DNA of 64,000 bases from Caldilineaceae bacterium (GTDB lineage Bacteria; Chloroflexota; Anaerolineae; Caldilineales; Caldilineaceae), in contig JAPKMW010000033.1 in NCBI GenBank assembly GCA_026645575.1, positions 1 to 64,000 of the forward strand. Reading direction: 5' to 3'. Numbering within the stretch: the first letter of the stretch is position 1; each line of letters opens with the position of its first letter. The notes beneath the pieces are model-generated. The model had not been told where the DNA came from, searched no databases, and saw only the letters and a program-made list of their open reading frames with translations. Below, in pieces: positions 18,701 through 26,341 of this stretch. The translations under genes were made by a program, and so were the position numbers.

Positions 18701-18957
18701 GTTAACAGCGCCACCAAGAGCGGCCAGAGCAGATAGATTAGCCGCAGCAGCCGCCGCAACGCGGCCTGTCGCCAGTGACGACCTCTAAGGTCGAGCAAGG
18801 TGAAATCGGGCTGTAAATCCGGCGCAATTTGGCGGATCTGCTGTTGCCAGGCCGAAGGGCGGAGCAAGAGCCAACTCAATAATTGCAACGCCGCAAGGAG
18901 TGGGTTGTCATGGAGCCGTGGCGCGTACAGGGGCATCTGGGTCGCGACGCGCTTCAT
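15721..18957 (-). CDS. Membrane-embedded P-loop ATPase with winged-helix tail
   Basis: About 1078 aa. Several membrane segments lie at residues ~70-180, a long Thr/Ala/Pro-rich probably extracytoplasmic stretch follows, and more membrane segments lie at ~400-570. A cytoplasmic ATPase of the archaeal-type/STAND group follows: Walker A YGQRRMGKTS near residue 760, Walker B LLALDEFEVLD near 850. The end (RRELIEYYKGGYRFQVELIRRWF) resembles a winged helix. The start at 18957 has AAGGAGG and overlaps the stop of the gene before it by ATGA, so the two ATPases are translationally coupled. It lies next to the contractile injection cluster but on the other strand; a sensing or firing role is only a guess. 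Confidence 0.8.
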   Translation of the reverse strand: MKRVATQMPLYAPRLHDNPLLAALQLLSWLLLRPSAWQQQIRQIAPDLQPDFTLLDLRGRHWRQAALRRLLRLIYLLWPLLVALLTAVVLWVMGAIGGVLWLGVLVAFVLGAVSGLLLGLFLSVAASLSGVIGGGLALGLLVGLIGQPIFTANSGGVQLRTLSDQTAYYHESLQPAVIPDTAVRSTATTQPQAVQLAVNTATAIPAQGEAAPQAEEAIVAFEPTTIPVALLVTTGVTATMRQWSVNATIGSPLATPIPFQAITVLANDAGQHFADAKVVTTTASSLFTSPVVPTPTPAPIDLAAVSNSSGKQAPAATQAELHAYAIDSFSVTPAIAAAVLPPTPQLSRPSNPGNSVLPLLGALGLVVIGVVIGLATTIADSAPRQNQRPPATLSWRQTIGSLTVGLLVSMVVTVLALGLAYWLRTQLMLAMEWAMRGDTGDLLLSGLFVAIGGALLITLPYQLAKRLAGALAGGVAGALGGGGAVALFLLQLTAQPLWPRWPLSLLCLAVGLALPLWWPLVHYPVAAAWSALLFRWEQRRTTNQELLLPYHPAFWDELQPLPLPALDDYLVLAVERKPTQGKAALTFLGKGRQRWAAQAAQIELDARRLAACERVADIPVACHQVVAGELSNAASALLRTFSRIGADVEAALAQEGLYNQRLALAAVEERLDGLLRELTRSNERYAVRFLAIAEGWWALVHQAVSDLAAAAESRQEIESPYVIGIPLTAQQEIFVGRADVCERIEQLLRDQHHPPLLLYGQRRMGKTSLLNNLGRLLPDTIVPLFVDLQGPVALAGDHAAFLYNLARAMSESARRQRDLALPPLIRTELMDDPFSRFDEWLDTVEATLGERTVLLALDEFEVLDSAFSAGRLQTEAVLGSLRHWVQHRPRFKILLTGSHVVEELSSWANYLVNVQVVHISYLTEAETRRLVAQPVKEFALRYEQSAIQRVWKLTHGHPALSQLLCYEIVALKNQQPPETRRLATVADVEAAAFAALEHGALFFHEIETGQLTTAAVALLRWLASQGEGALVAVERVQATWPEEVGSAIKLLLRRELIEYYKGGYRFQVELIRRWFDRQ

Positions 18958-20180
18958 GATCTCCCTCCTTTGCCCAGGCTGTGACGTTGGGGGAGCTTGC
19001 CCTGTACCAACAACGAGGAATAGGGGTCCAGGCGCGCCAACCCTTCCGCCTGCCATTCTGCCACTGGCGTACCTTCTTCCAAGGCTGTCAGGCAGGTATC
19101 GCACAACAGTTGGAGCAAGAAGGGCCAGCCGCCACTCTGCGCCAGCAACCAGGCGCGATCGGCGGCACTGAAGGGGCGTGGTGAAGCGTCCATCAATCGT
19201 TCCGCCGCTGCGGCTTCCAACGGGCCGAGCTTCAACACATGGCCGAAGATATTGAAAAAGGGCGATGGTTTGCCCTGCTCCTGCGCCAGTTGCGAAGGCA
19301 TCTCATGCGCCGCCAGCAAGAAGGCCAGGTTGCCGCCGGTCAGATTGCTGCCCAGCGAACGCATGCTCCACCAGAAGGGCAGATCCAACTCCGGTGCGGC
19401 CAGTGCCGCGCCAATTTCATCCAGCAGAATCAGCGTCGGTGTGGTCACTTGCTGGCTCATCACGTCAAGGAAATTGCTCAGGTCACAGGGCGTGGGGACA
19501 GGCAAGTCGAGACCCGTCAGGATGTGCCGTAGCAGGCGTTCCTGTTGTCCCATGCGCGCATCCTGAAAATCGACATAGACCCAGCGGTAGCGTTCCGGCT
19601 GCAGCAGCCACTCGACCCGTTGTTCCAGACGCAATTGGCTGGGCGGCGTGGTTGTCACTGTGCGTACAAAGTGGAGCAATGACGTTTTCCCGCTTCGTTT
19701 CGGGCCGACGACTGCGACATTTTGCAAAGGGTGTCGCTTCCATAGGCTAAAGATGCGTTTGACTTCGCTCTCCCGGCCAAAAAACTGGCTAGGATGGATC
19801 ACCGGCGGGCCGACAACAAAGGGGGCAAGACGGGGTGGTTGGTTCGTTGGTTGATTGGGGAATTGGGTAATTGGTTGGGCAGCGAAGAGTTCGTTGGTGA
19901 GGGCGGTAGGCGCGGGATGACCGGCGCTGTGGAGAAACTGTTCCAACCAGCGTGTATCCAGCCGACCGCGACGCACAAGCGTGCGGGCTAACTGTTCCAC
20001 CTCCGTCAGGCGCGCCGGGACGTGGCCTTTGCGCCAGTACTCAATAGCGGAACCGCCTTCGCGGCCCAGCGCATAGCCTAGCTCATCTTGCACAATCTGC
20101 ACCGATTTGCCTTCATAGAGCCGCACGCGATGCACCCCTTCGCTGAGCAACTGGGCAAATTTGGCTGGAGAAGCCGCCAT
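18954..20180 (-). CDS. AAA/STAND-type ATPase with N-terminal HTH-like domain
   Basis: About 408 aa. Residues ~1-85 are helical with a helix-turn-helix-like region (YEGKSVQIVQDELGYALGREGGSAIEYW). After a Pro-rich linker comes an ATPase: FFGRESEVKRI (sensor region), VVGPKRSGKTSLLHF (Walker A, residue ~155) and TLILLDEIGAAL (Walker B, ~250). The start at 20180 is chosen because a TATAAT box lies ~76 bp upstream, inside the longest open reading, ruling out the far start. It is the first gene of a two-gene unit with the membrane ATPase. No specific function is recognised. Confidence 0.75.
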   Translation of the reverse strand: MAASPAKFAQLLSEGVHRVRLYEGKSVQIVQDELGYALGREGGSAIEYWRKGHVPARLTEVEQLARTLVRRGRLDTRWLEQFLHSAGHPAPTALTNELFAAQPITQFPNQPTNQPPRLAPFVVGPPVIHPSQFFGRESEVKRIFSLWKRHPLQNVAVVGPKRSGKTSLLHFVRTVTTTPPSQLRLEQRVEWLLQPERYRWVYVDFQDARMGQQERLLRHILTGLDLPVPTPCDLSNFLDVMSQQVTTPTLILLDEIGAALAAPELDLPFWWSMRSLGSNLTGGNLAFLLAAHEMPSQLAQEQGKPSPFFNIFGHVLKLGPLEAAAAERLMDASPRPFSAADRAWLLAQSGGWPFLLQLLCDTCLTALEEGTPVAEWQAEGLARLDPYSSLLVQGKLPQRHSLGKGGRS

Positions 20181-20255
20181 AGCATGACCATCCACAAGTT
20201 GGGTTGGGTGTTGTTGCAAGGTGTCAGTCCACAAAGGGTCACTACCCTTTCCTTG

Positions 20256-20261
20256 ATTATA
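20256..20261 (-). promoter_or_regulatory. -10 box of the ATPase pair
   Basis: A perfect TATAAT on the minus strand, with a poor -35 match (TTCAGT) 17 bp before it. It gives a leader of about 70 nt to the ATG at 20180. Confidence 0.5.
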
Positions 20262-20294
20262 CCCTACATCGGCCAGACACTGAAGTAAATGCTG

Positions 20295-20368
20295 TAGCGA
20301 GTGCGTTGCACGGGTCACAGCAGTTCACGAAATGGCGAACCCAGTTGACCCGTGCAACGCACTCGCTA
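20295..20368. repeat. Palindromic repeat family A, intact copy
   Basis: Perfect 23-bp arms at 20295-20317 and 20346-20368 around a 28-nt loop. A degenerate copy lies at 6020-6082. It sits in the divergent gap between the ATPase pair and the VWA gene. Confidence 0.8.
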
Positions 20369-20389
20369 TACCTCCCACCAGCATAACAT

Positions 20390-20419
20390 GACTTTGCTCC
20401 GAAAATTCGGAGCAAAGTC
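20390..20419. repeat. 14-bp perfect hairpin
   Basis: GACTTTGCTCCGAA and its complement with a 2-nt loop. Together with the repeat at 20295-20368 and the -10 box it accounts for most of the 360-bp gap before 20540; the remainder shows nothing clear. Confidence 0.7.
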
Positions 20420-20539
20420 GGCGGCGTACTCCCAGCTTTACGGAGTAACTACACGGTAGAGTGAGACAGCAACATCAACGCTGCCACTACAACAAGCAAC
20501 GCGCACACACCTGAATGATTTCCAGAAAGGATGTCGTCA

Positions 20540-22663
20540 ATGCAACCTACTCGTCGTTTGACCCGTTTTCTGCCATTACTGGCGCTCGTGCTCTTACTCA
20601 CCGGCAATGGCTGTCTTGTCCAGCAACCAGCGGCACAATCTACCTCTACATCTGCTCCGACTGCCCTGGCGGCTGTTCAAGCTGATCAAAAAAGTGTCGT
20701 CTTACAATCTGTTACTGGCGTGACTAACACCAGTGCCGCCTCAGCGATTATGCCATTTTCACCGACGCCTTCACCTGTCGCTCTCCGTGCCGAGGCCTCA
20801 CCGGCATCGGCTTACGTACTCGCTGCCCCGGCAGCAACAGCGGAAACCGTCACCTTGTATGATACCGTAGTTGGCGCCAGCGCCCCGGCGGCGACCAACA
20901 CCATGCTGCAATACGAACCCGTCACCGCCGGCGTGACCGATGACAATGAAAAGTGGCATGATTACCTGGATTATCGCACCCGTCGCCAGGGGCTATGGGT
21001 CAAGGAGCGTGATGTCAGTGAACGTTATGTGATTCGGGTGGTCGATCAACATGCCCTGCCACTCCATGACGCCCTGGTCGAAGTCTTTGTGAACGATCAA
21101 CTGCTCTTTACGGGGCGTACCGATGCCGGCGGTCAACTCCTTTTTCATCCCCGCGCCCTGGATAGCGGCTACTGGCAACGGCAGAGCAATCAATATCGGG
21201 TCAAGGCCAGCAAAGGGTGGGTGGCGCAAAGCCAAACCTTTACACGCACAGGAGGACAAACGGCGGGTCAAACCGCCAATGAACAATGGACCTTGACCCT
21301 GACCGATCCACCCCGCCGCGCCAACGCCCAGTTGGATCTGCTCTTTCTGATCGACGCCACCGGCTCGATGGGCGACGAGATCGACAAACTCAAAGCGTCG
21401 ATGGCCGGCATCGCCGACCAGATCGCTCGTCTGCCGGAGCAACCCGATCTTCGCTATGGCCTGGTTGCCTACCGAGATCGCGGGGATGAGTTTGTTGTAC
21501 GCCCCTATGACTTTACGTATGACTTGAATCAATTTCAACAAACATTGGCTGCGTTACGGGCTGATGCTGGCGGCGACAACCCGGAATCACTCAATGAAGC
21601 GCTCCATCGGTCGATTCACCAACTGAGCTGGCGCAGCGACGACACCGTGCGTATGGTCTTGCTGGTGGCCGACGCTCCGCCTCATCTTGATTACGCCGAT
21701 GAACCTTTCAGCTATGACACCGACATGATCGAAGCCGTGCGCCGGGGGATCAAGCTTTTCCCGGTCGGCGCCAGCGGGCTGGAAGCGGATGGCGAATATA
21801 TCTTCCGTCAACTGGCCCAATTCACTGGCGGCAAGTTTGTCTTCCTCACCTATGCCGACGGTAGTAATCCGGCCAGCGGCCCCGGCACCGAGACCAGCCA
21901 CGATGTGGACAACTACTCGGTTGATACGCTGGATCGGCTGGTGGTGCGCTTGGTGCGCGAGGAACTGGCGAAGTTGGTGCGGATCACGACTGGGGCGCAA
22001 TCTCCCTCGGCGTCTCAGCCGTGGCCGCAACCATCGCCTCTGCCGACACCCACACCGATCCCCCAACCGCAACCGGTTTCATGTACGGTTGATCTGGTCG
22101 CCAATCGGCATGATTGTGATCGTATCAGCGCCGTCCGTCTGCTCGACTGGCGTAACAATCAGGCGCTCTATCTGCTCACCTTGAATCCGGCAACTACAGG
22201 CTATACCCGCGCGCGCTTTGACATTACCTATGGTGGCGCGCCCGCTGGTTGGAGCGTTAACCTGGGCGATTCCGGCGGGAATGACGGCAACAGCAGCGAT
22301 GGCGGACAGCAAAGCAATGACGCCGAGGTGGTGATCGTAGACGGCAACCTGTTGGTCTACGGCAACGATAATACACCTGCTTCCCAAGCCAGCGATGGGC
22401 GCCGTCTACTCCTCCAACGCACCGACGCCGTGCGCGCCGGCGAGACCATCAGCCTGGAAGTGGCTGACAGCCACTTGGGGATCAGCGCAGCCGGGGGGAT
22501 CGAGGTCTTTGGCTCCCCTAATCTTTTTGCCTTGAATGGTCAGTCGGATTATGAAGGAGTGGTGAACTATGAACTTTATGCTACGTTCAATCGCACCATT
22601 GCCGGTGGACACAGTGGTGAGGGCGTTGCGCGTGTGATCATCACATTGCTTCCAGCACAGTAA
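20540..22663 (+). CDS. Exported VWA-domain protein
   Basis: About 707 aa. A basic start and hydrophobic segment (FLPLLALVLLLTGNGC) give an export signal; the Cys could be lipidated, but the lipobox is poor. A Ser/Thr/Ala-rich spacer and a small beta domain (residues ~145-240) precede a von Willebrand A domain with an intact metal site: LIDATGSMG (DxTGS-like), then VAYRDRG and VLLVADAPPHLD. After a Pro-rich linker (residues ~490-510) comes a beta-rich C-terminal domain. VWA domains mediate metal-dependent binding to proteins or surfaces. The second ATG (20540) fits the AGAAAGG site better than 20531. It lies just upstream of the injection cluster on the same strand. Confidence 0.85.
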   Translation: MQPTRRLTRFLPLLALVLLLTGNGCLVQQPAAQSTSTSAPTALAAVQADQKSVVLQSVTGVTNTSAASAIMPFSPTPSPVALRAEASPASAYVLAAPAATAETVTLYDTVVGASAPAATNTMLQYEPVTAGVTDDNEKWHDYLDYRTRRQGLWVKERDVSERYVIRVVDQHALPLHDALVEVFVNDQLLFTGRTDAGGQLLFHPRALDSGYWQRQSNQYRVKASKGWVAQSQTFTRTGGQTAGQTANEQWTLTLTDPPRRANAQLDLLFLIDATGSMGDEIDKLKASMAGIADQIARLPEQPDLRYGLVAYRDRGDEFVVRPYDFTYDLNQFQQTLAALRADAGGDNPESLNEALHRSIHQLSWRSDDTVRMVLLVADAPPHLDYADEPFSYDTDMIEAVRRGIKLFPVGASGLEADGEYIFRQLAQFTGGKFVFLTYADGSNPASGPGTETSHDVDNYSVDTLDRLVVRLVREELAKLVRITTGAQSPSASQPWPQPSPLPTPTPIPQPQPVSCTVDLVANRHDCDRISAVRLLDWRNNQALYLLTLNPATTGYTRARFDITYGGAPAGWSVNLGDSGGNDGNSSDGGQQSNDAEVVIVDGNLLVYGNDNTPASQASDGRRLLLQRTDAVRAGETISLEVADSHLGISAAGGIEVFGSPNLFALNGQSDYEGVVNYELYATFNRTIAGGHSGEGVARVIITLLPAQ

Positions 22664-22696
22664 GATCCAGCACAGTAGATCGCGCCAATGGGGCAT

Positions 22697-22764
22697 ACAG
22701 ACGTGGATTCAGGAAACACATAGCCGTCAAGGGACAAATCCGCGCTTCCTGAATCCGCGTCTGT
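22697..22764. repeat. Repeat family C hairpin, copy 1
   Basis: ACAGACGTGGATTCAGGAA (22697-22715) pairs with the complement at 22746-22764, with one G-T-type mismatch. Related sequences lie at 56444-56513 and 58201-58263. It may terminate the VWA gene and insulate the injection cluster. Confidence 0.7.
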
Positions 22765-22856
22765 ACCCCCAACTCATGCCGGAAAATTTCTGGCCCTTCC
22801 GTTCATAGAGTAGATAGCTCTGTTCCCGTGATCTGCTCGAACCCAGGAAGGCGCCT

Positions 22857-23852
22857 ATGTCCTTGACTGCCGGTCGTTTTGCCCAGGAAAGCACCCAACA
22901 CGCCATTGCGTTATTACAAGCCGATCTGCCCTCGGATCTGGGCAGCCAGGTGTTGATCGGCGACTACCTGCCCGGTCTGGTGGGTCAATTGCCCTTTGTC
23001 ACCGTGGCGGCGACGATTAAAAGCGTGCGCAACAGCGGCATCGGCGGCGCCATTGGGGTGAAACAGGAACGTATCGACGGCGCCCTGGTTGATCTAGGCG
23101 AGATTACCGGTGCGACTGGCGTGGGCGAGTTGACCGTGACCCTGTGGGCCGTGACGCGACCCCAACTGGCGACGTTACGTGATGCCATCACCGCCCTGAC
23201 CTGGCCCCGGCGCTCCCGCCAATGGGAAGCGCCGGCGGGCGTTCTCAACCGGGCCATGTTTCTGGCCTGTTCCCTAACCAGCATCAACGCTGCCCTTGTC
23301 GCCCCCTTGCCACCGGCGCCGCCCCACTTCACCATTAATGCCAATAACACGGATTTGCTCAACGCACCCGACGCCAACGCCACCGTACTGGGACAGGCGC
23401 AACAGGGCCAAAGCTTTGAAGTGTTGGGGCGCACGGCCAATGCCGCCTTTGTACAGGGCTGTTGCTTTAACGGCGAACCATTCTGGGTCGCCGCCGCGGC
23501 CGTAACCACGTCACTCGCATTACCAACCATTCCCGTGGTGCCGCTGCCGGTGATTGCTGATCCGCCAAACGTGCCCCGTCGTCGCCGCCGCAATGCACCC
23601 GCCACTGCCACCACTGCTGCCACCACCATCGATCCCGGCGCTGCCATCCTCGCCACCGCCTCCACCACGCCCATCACCGCTTGGCGCCAGGATCTACTCT
23701 ATACCACCAACCTGGAACTGACCCAAGAACCGCTCACCGGCGGTGAATTGATCGCAGAAGTGCGCCTCACCCAACAGCTTGGCCTGGATGGCGCCGTCTT
23801 GCACACCGAACGGTTGCGTATCACCGCCAGTGGGGCACAGATGGTGAACTAG
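22857..23852 (+). CDS. Putative tail-terminator/completion protein with SH3-like insert
   Basis: 331 aa, first gene of the cluster, where contractile tails often encode the terminator that caps sheath and tube. Residues ~1-150 look like a tail-completion fold (strand VTVAATIKSVRNSG, ELTVTLWAVTRPQLATLRDAI). Residues ~160-220 (NNTDLLNAPDANATVLGQ..., ending in PFWVAAAAV) fit a bacterial SH3-like domain, an unusual addition. A basic low-complexity linker (PRRRRRN, then Ala/Thr-rich) leads to a C-terminal strand pair. DUF4255/Pvc16 was considered, but the N-terminus does not clearly match. AGGAAGG precedes the ATG. Confidence 0.55.
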   Translation: MSLTAGRFAQESTQHAIALLQADLPSDLGSQVLIGDYLPGLVGQLPFVTVAATIKSVRNSGIGGAIGVKQERIDGALVDLGEITGATGVGELTVTLWAVTRPQLATLRDAITALTWPRRSRQWEAPAGVLNRAMFLACSLTSINAALVAPLPPAPPHFTINANNTDLLNAPDANATVLGQAQQGQSFEVLGRTANAAFVQGCCFNGEPFWVAAAAVTTSLALPTIPVVPLPVIADPPNVPRRRRRNAPATATTAATTIDPGAAILATASTTPITAWRQDLLYTTNLELTQEPLTGGELIAEVRLTQQLGLDGAVLHTERLRITASGAQMVN

Positions 23853-24076
23853 AACACTACAACGGATTTAGGTGGTAACGGATTTCTCCGGCTCAACCGG
23901 AATTCAGGGAGTAGACAACCGATCTGGTATCGTAGGTGCGGTTTGTAACCGCACTTGTTCTCCGAAGCCAGTGCGGTTACAAACCGCACCTACGATGTCA
24001 AGCCCCTGAGATCCGGTTGAACCATTTTTCCTTGCGCCAAGCGAAATCGGTTGCTACCTAAATCCGTTGTAGTGTT
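23853..24076. mobile_element. MITE-like element with nested inverted repeats
   Basis: Perfect 21-bp terminal inverted repeats (23853-23873 and 24056-24076, AACACTACAACGGATTTAGG...) bound a 224-bp non-coding element. A second perfect 25-bp inverted repeat lies inside (23931-23955 and 23970-23994, CGTAGGTGCGG...). The element starts right after the stop codon of the preceding gene and accounts for most of the 316-bp gap before the sheath gene. Confidence 0.7.
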
Positions 24077-24128
24077 CAATGATTGCCCGAAAATTTCGCA
24101 GCATACCGTTTATCAAACATAGTAGTGA

Positions 24129-24149
24129 ATTTTCTGGAAAATACTATAA
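24129..24149 (+). promoter_or_regulatory. Possible operator and -10 box before the sheath gene
   Basis: ATTTTC-TG-GAAAAT (24129-24142) is an inverted repeat directly followed by ACTATAAAC, a possible -10 box, ~20 bp before the sheath ATG. No good -35 was found, so this is tentative. Confidence 0.3.
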
Positions 24150-24168
24150 ACTAGAGGAGGCAAGGTTC

Positions 24169-25245
24169 ATGGCAGAAGATTTTGCATTATCGGAACTGGT
24201 TATCCCAGGCACCTATGTCCGTGTGCGCGCTGAAGCGTTGATCAGCGCCGGCGGCATTTCCAGCGGTAACATTGGCATTGTCGGCACGGCCAGCCAGGGC
24301 GATGGCGCCACCCATGTGCTGTCCGACTTTGAAAGCGCCAAGGCTATCTTTGGCAACTATGACGCCCTCAGCACTGGCGCGCTCAACCTGACGCGTGGGT
24401 TGGAGTTGCTCTACCAAAACGGCGCCCGCACCGTCTTTGCCCGCGCCCTGTTGCCCGCCGGCAACCCAGGGCAGACCGAATTTACCGCCGCTTTCAACGA
24501 ATTGCTCAAAGAGGATGTCAACCTTCTGGTCGCACCCGAATTGAGTACGGATGCCGCCAAAGCCGTCTTCGGCAGCCTGGTCGATGGCGCCGAGGGCAAT
24601 GGCAAGGATCTCATCGCCATCATCGGCTCGGACAAAAGCACCGCCGCCGACATCAAGGGCCAGGTCGCCGGCAATGATCGCATCATCTTCACCGCGCCGG
24701 GGATCGAAGCTTTTGACGCCGTCGCCAAAACCAACGTCAACTTACCCGGCACCTATAGCGCCGCAGTTGTAGCCGGGCTGATCAGTTCCCTGACACCCCA
24801 GACTAGCCCCACCAACAAAGTGCTACCCGGTGTCGTCAAACTGTCCAAGAAATTCACCTACGGCGAGATGGTCGATCTGGTCAAGTCGCGCATCTGTCTG
24901 CTCGAAGAGCGCCAAGGGGTGCGGGTTGTGCGTGGCGTCACTACCGATAATGGCGCCTTCACCCAGATCACCACCCGGCGTATCACCGACTTTGCCAAGG
25001 CCGGCATCCGCCAGGTGAGCAACCCCTTTATTGGGCGCTTGAATAACCAACGGGTGCGCAAGGCATTGCAGGGCGCCATCGATGGCTTTCTCACGACTAT
25101 GGTGCAAGACGAAGCGCTCATCACCTATGAACTGGAAGTGACCGCTTCCCGCCAGGATGAGATCGCCGGCCGCTGTCTCGTCAATGTCACCCTGCAACCG
25201 ACCTTTAGCATCGACTTTATTGCGGTGACGATGGTGTTGCAGTAA
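24169..25245 (+). CDS. Tail sheath protein
   Basis: 358 aa. Contractile sheath subunit. The N-terminus is the strand that links subunits (LVIPGTYVRVRAEALISAGG, then NIGIVGTASQG), and the C-terminal domain (ALQGAIDGFLTTM..., ending YELEVTASRQDEIAGRCLVNVTLQPTFSIDFIAVTM) is typical of sheaths, whose last strand joins the neighbour's sheet. At this length it has the core domains without large surface insertions. It is the only sheath gene in the cluster, as in phages and pyocins; many eCIS carry two or three. The start at 24169 has GAGGAGG. Confidence 0.93.
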   Translation: MAEDFALSELVIPGTYVRVRAEALISAGGISSGNIGIVGTASQGDGATHVLSDFESAKAIFGNYDALSTGALNLTRGLELLYQNGARTVFARALLPAGNPGQTEFTAAFNELLKEDVNLLVAPELSTDAAKAVFGSLVDGAEGNGKDLIAIIGSDKSTAADIKGQVAGNDRIIFTAPGIEAFDAVAKTNVNLPGTYSAAVVAGLISSLTPQTSPTNKVLPGVVKLSKKFTYGEMVDLVKSRICLLEERQGVRVVRGVTTDNGAFTQITTRRITDFAKAGIRQVSNPFIGRLNNQRVRKALQGAIDGFLTTMVQDEALITYELEVTASRQDEIAGRCLVNVTLQPTFSIDFIAVTMVLQ

Positions 25246-25373
25246 ATCAGTAAACCAGTAAGACAGTAAATCAGTAGAACAGTCTTTGGTACTGTGGCAC
25301 TGTCTGACTGGCCCACTGAGCTACTGACCTACTGACTCACTGTCTGACTGTTCCACTAAAAAGGAGTATTGTC
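25246..25373. repeat. 8-nt tandem repeats, inverted, between sheath and tube genes
   Basis: CAGTNNNN units run tandemly on the top strand (CAGTAAAC, CAGTAAGA, CAGTAAAT, CAGTAGAA) and again on the bottom strand in the second half, so the RNA can form a long imperfect hairpin. Not CRISPR: no spacers, period 8 nt. Confidence 0.75.
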
Positions 25374-25868
25374 ATGGCAAATGCTAGTGTTTTTACTGGC
25401 GCTGATGGGTCGATTACCCTGGCGAAGGTGCAAGGACCAGAGGGGGATCAGGCGGACACCGTGCTTTCGGCTTATAACCTGGCGACGGTGGGGCGCGTGC
25501 AAAATGTGCGCGTCGAGGTTCATTCGGAAGTACGCGCCTTTCATGAGATCGGGCAACGCTATGCCACCGAGTTGCGACCGGGCAATGTCACCGTGCGCGG
25601 GACGATTGGGCGAGCCTATATCAATGGCGCCATGTTGAAGCTGTTGCTTGGTGTGGCAGCAGATGGCCGTCCGGCGGCGAGTTGGGTGCAGCCTTCGTTC
25701 AATATCTCGTTGCTGCTGGCAAATGCGGCGCTGCCCAACGTCACCAACACGTTGACCCTCCACGATGTCAAGCTCGACCACTGGGTCTACGCCATGCCGG
25801 AAGATGACTTTGTGTTGGAATCGGTCAACTTCCAGGCGCTCTATATCACCGTTGAGGATGCCGCCTAA
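25374..25868 (+). CDS. Tail tube protein
   Basis: 164 aa, the size of a contractile tail tube subunit. The C-terminal half (NTLTLHDVKLDHWVYAMPEDDFVLESVNFQALYITVEDA) closely follows tubes of the PBSX XkdM kind. Subunits stack as hexameric rings inside the sheath and form the channel. AAGGAG precedes the ATG. The stop TAA overlaps the ATG of the next gene by one base. Confidence 0.9.
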   Translation: MANASVFTGADGSITLAKVQGPEGDQADTVLSAYNLATVGRVQNVRVEVHSEVRAFHEIGQRYATELRPGNVTVRGTIGRAYINGAMLKLLLGVAADGRPAASWVQPSFNISLLLANAALPNVTNTLTLHDVKLDHWVYAMPEDDFVLESVNFQALYITVEDAA

Positions 25869-26341
25869 TGTTAACTGCGGAAGAACTGCTGGCCGGCAGC
25901 ACCCTCAGTTATACGGTTGCCGTCCCGCCGACATTGCTGGCGCCCAATGGTCAGCCCAATAATGGGGCGACAGAGCCGACGGTGCGCTTGCGGCCATTGA
26001 CCATTCGCGATCTGCAACTAGCGACGCGTGCGGCCAAAGAAAATGACACCCTGGTGGCTACGATCATGGTGCAACAGGCATTGGTCGAGCCGGTGTTGAC
26101 CATCGCCCAGGTTGCGGCCCTGCCGGCGGGGCTGGTGCAATTTCTGCTCCACCACGTCAATCGCCTGAGCGGCATCACCACCAGCCAGGAACAGATGAAT
26201 CAGGCGTTGGATGCGCCTCTGGCAAAAGCAGCCTTTATCCTGGCGAAAGAGTTTGGCTGGACGCCGCACGAGGTCAACAATCTGACATTGGGGCAGGTGT
26301 TGTTGCATTTACAGATGTTGAAGCAGCAGAAAAACGTATGA
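25868..26341 (+). CDS. Tail assembly chaperone-like protein
   Basis: 157 aa. The position between tube and tape-measure genes is that of the gpG/gpT chaperones which coat the tape measure during assembly. The N-terminus is strand-rich (VRLRPLTIRDLQLATRAAKEND, typical of phage proteins that modify residue chemistry around tube assembly), and the C-terminal helix AKEFGWTPHEVNNLTLGQVLLHLQML resembles the end of such chaperones and of small eCIS proteins after the tube. No programmed frameshift site was found. It overlaps its neighbours on both sides (TAATG and ATGA). Confidence 0.6.
   Translation: MLTAEELLAGSTLSYTVAVPPTLLAPNGQPNNGATEPTVRLRPLTIRDLQLATRAAKENDTLVATIMVQQALVEPVLTIAQVAALPAGLVQFLLHHVNRLSGITTSQEQMNQALDAPLAKAAFILAKEFGWTPHEVNNLTLGQVLLHLQMLKQQKNV

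Noticed and set aside
22985..23677. Minus-strand open frame of 230 aa in the first tail gene
   Set aside because: Shadow of the plus-strand gene; Ala/Val/Ser-rich without domain signs.
22857..23852. DUF4255 (Pvc16) assignment
   Set aside because: Position fits, but the N-terminal residues do not clearly follow the DUF4255 pattern, so only a terminator-like role is claimed.
25246..25373. CRISPR array
   Set aside because: The repeat period is 8 nt with no spacers and the units turn over to the other strand; no cas genes are present.
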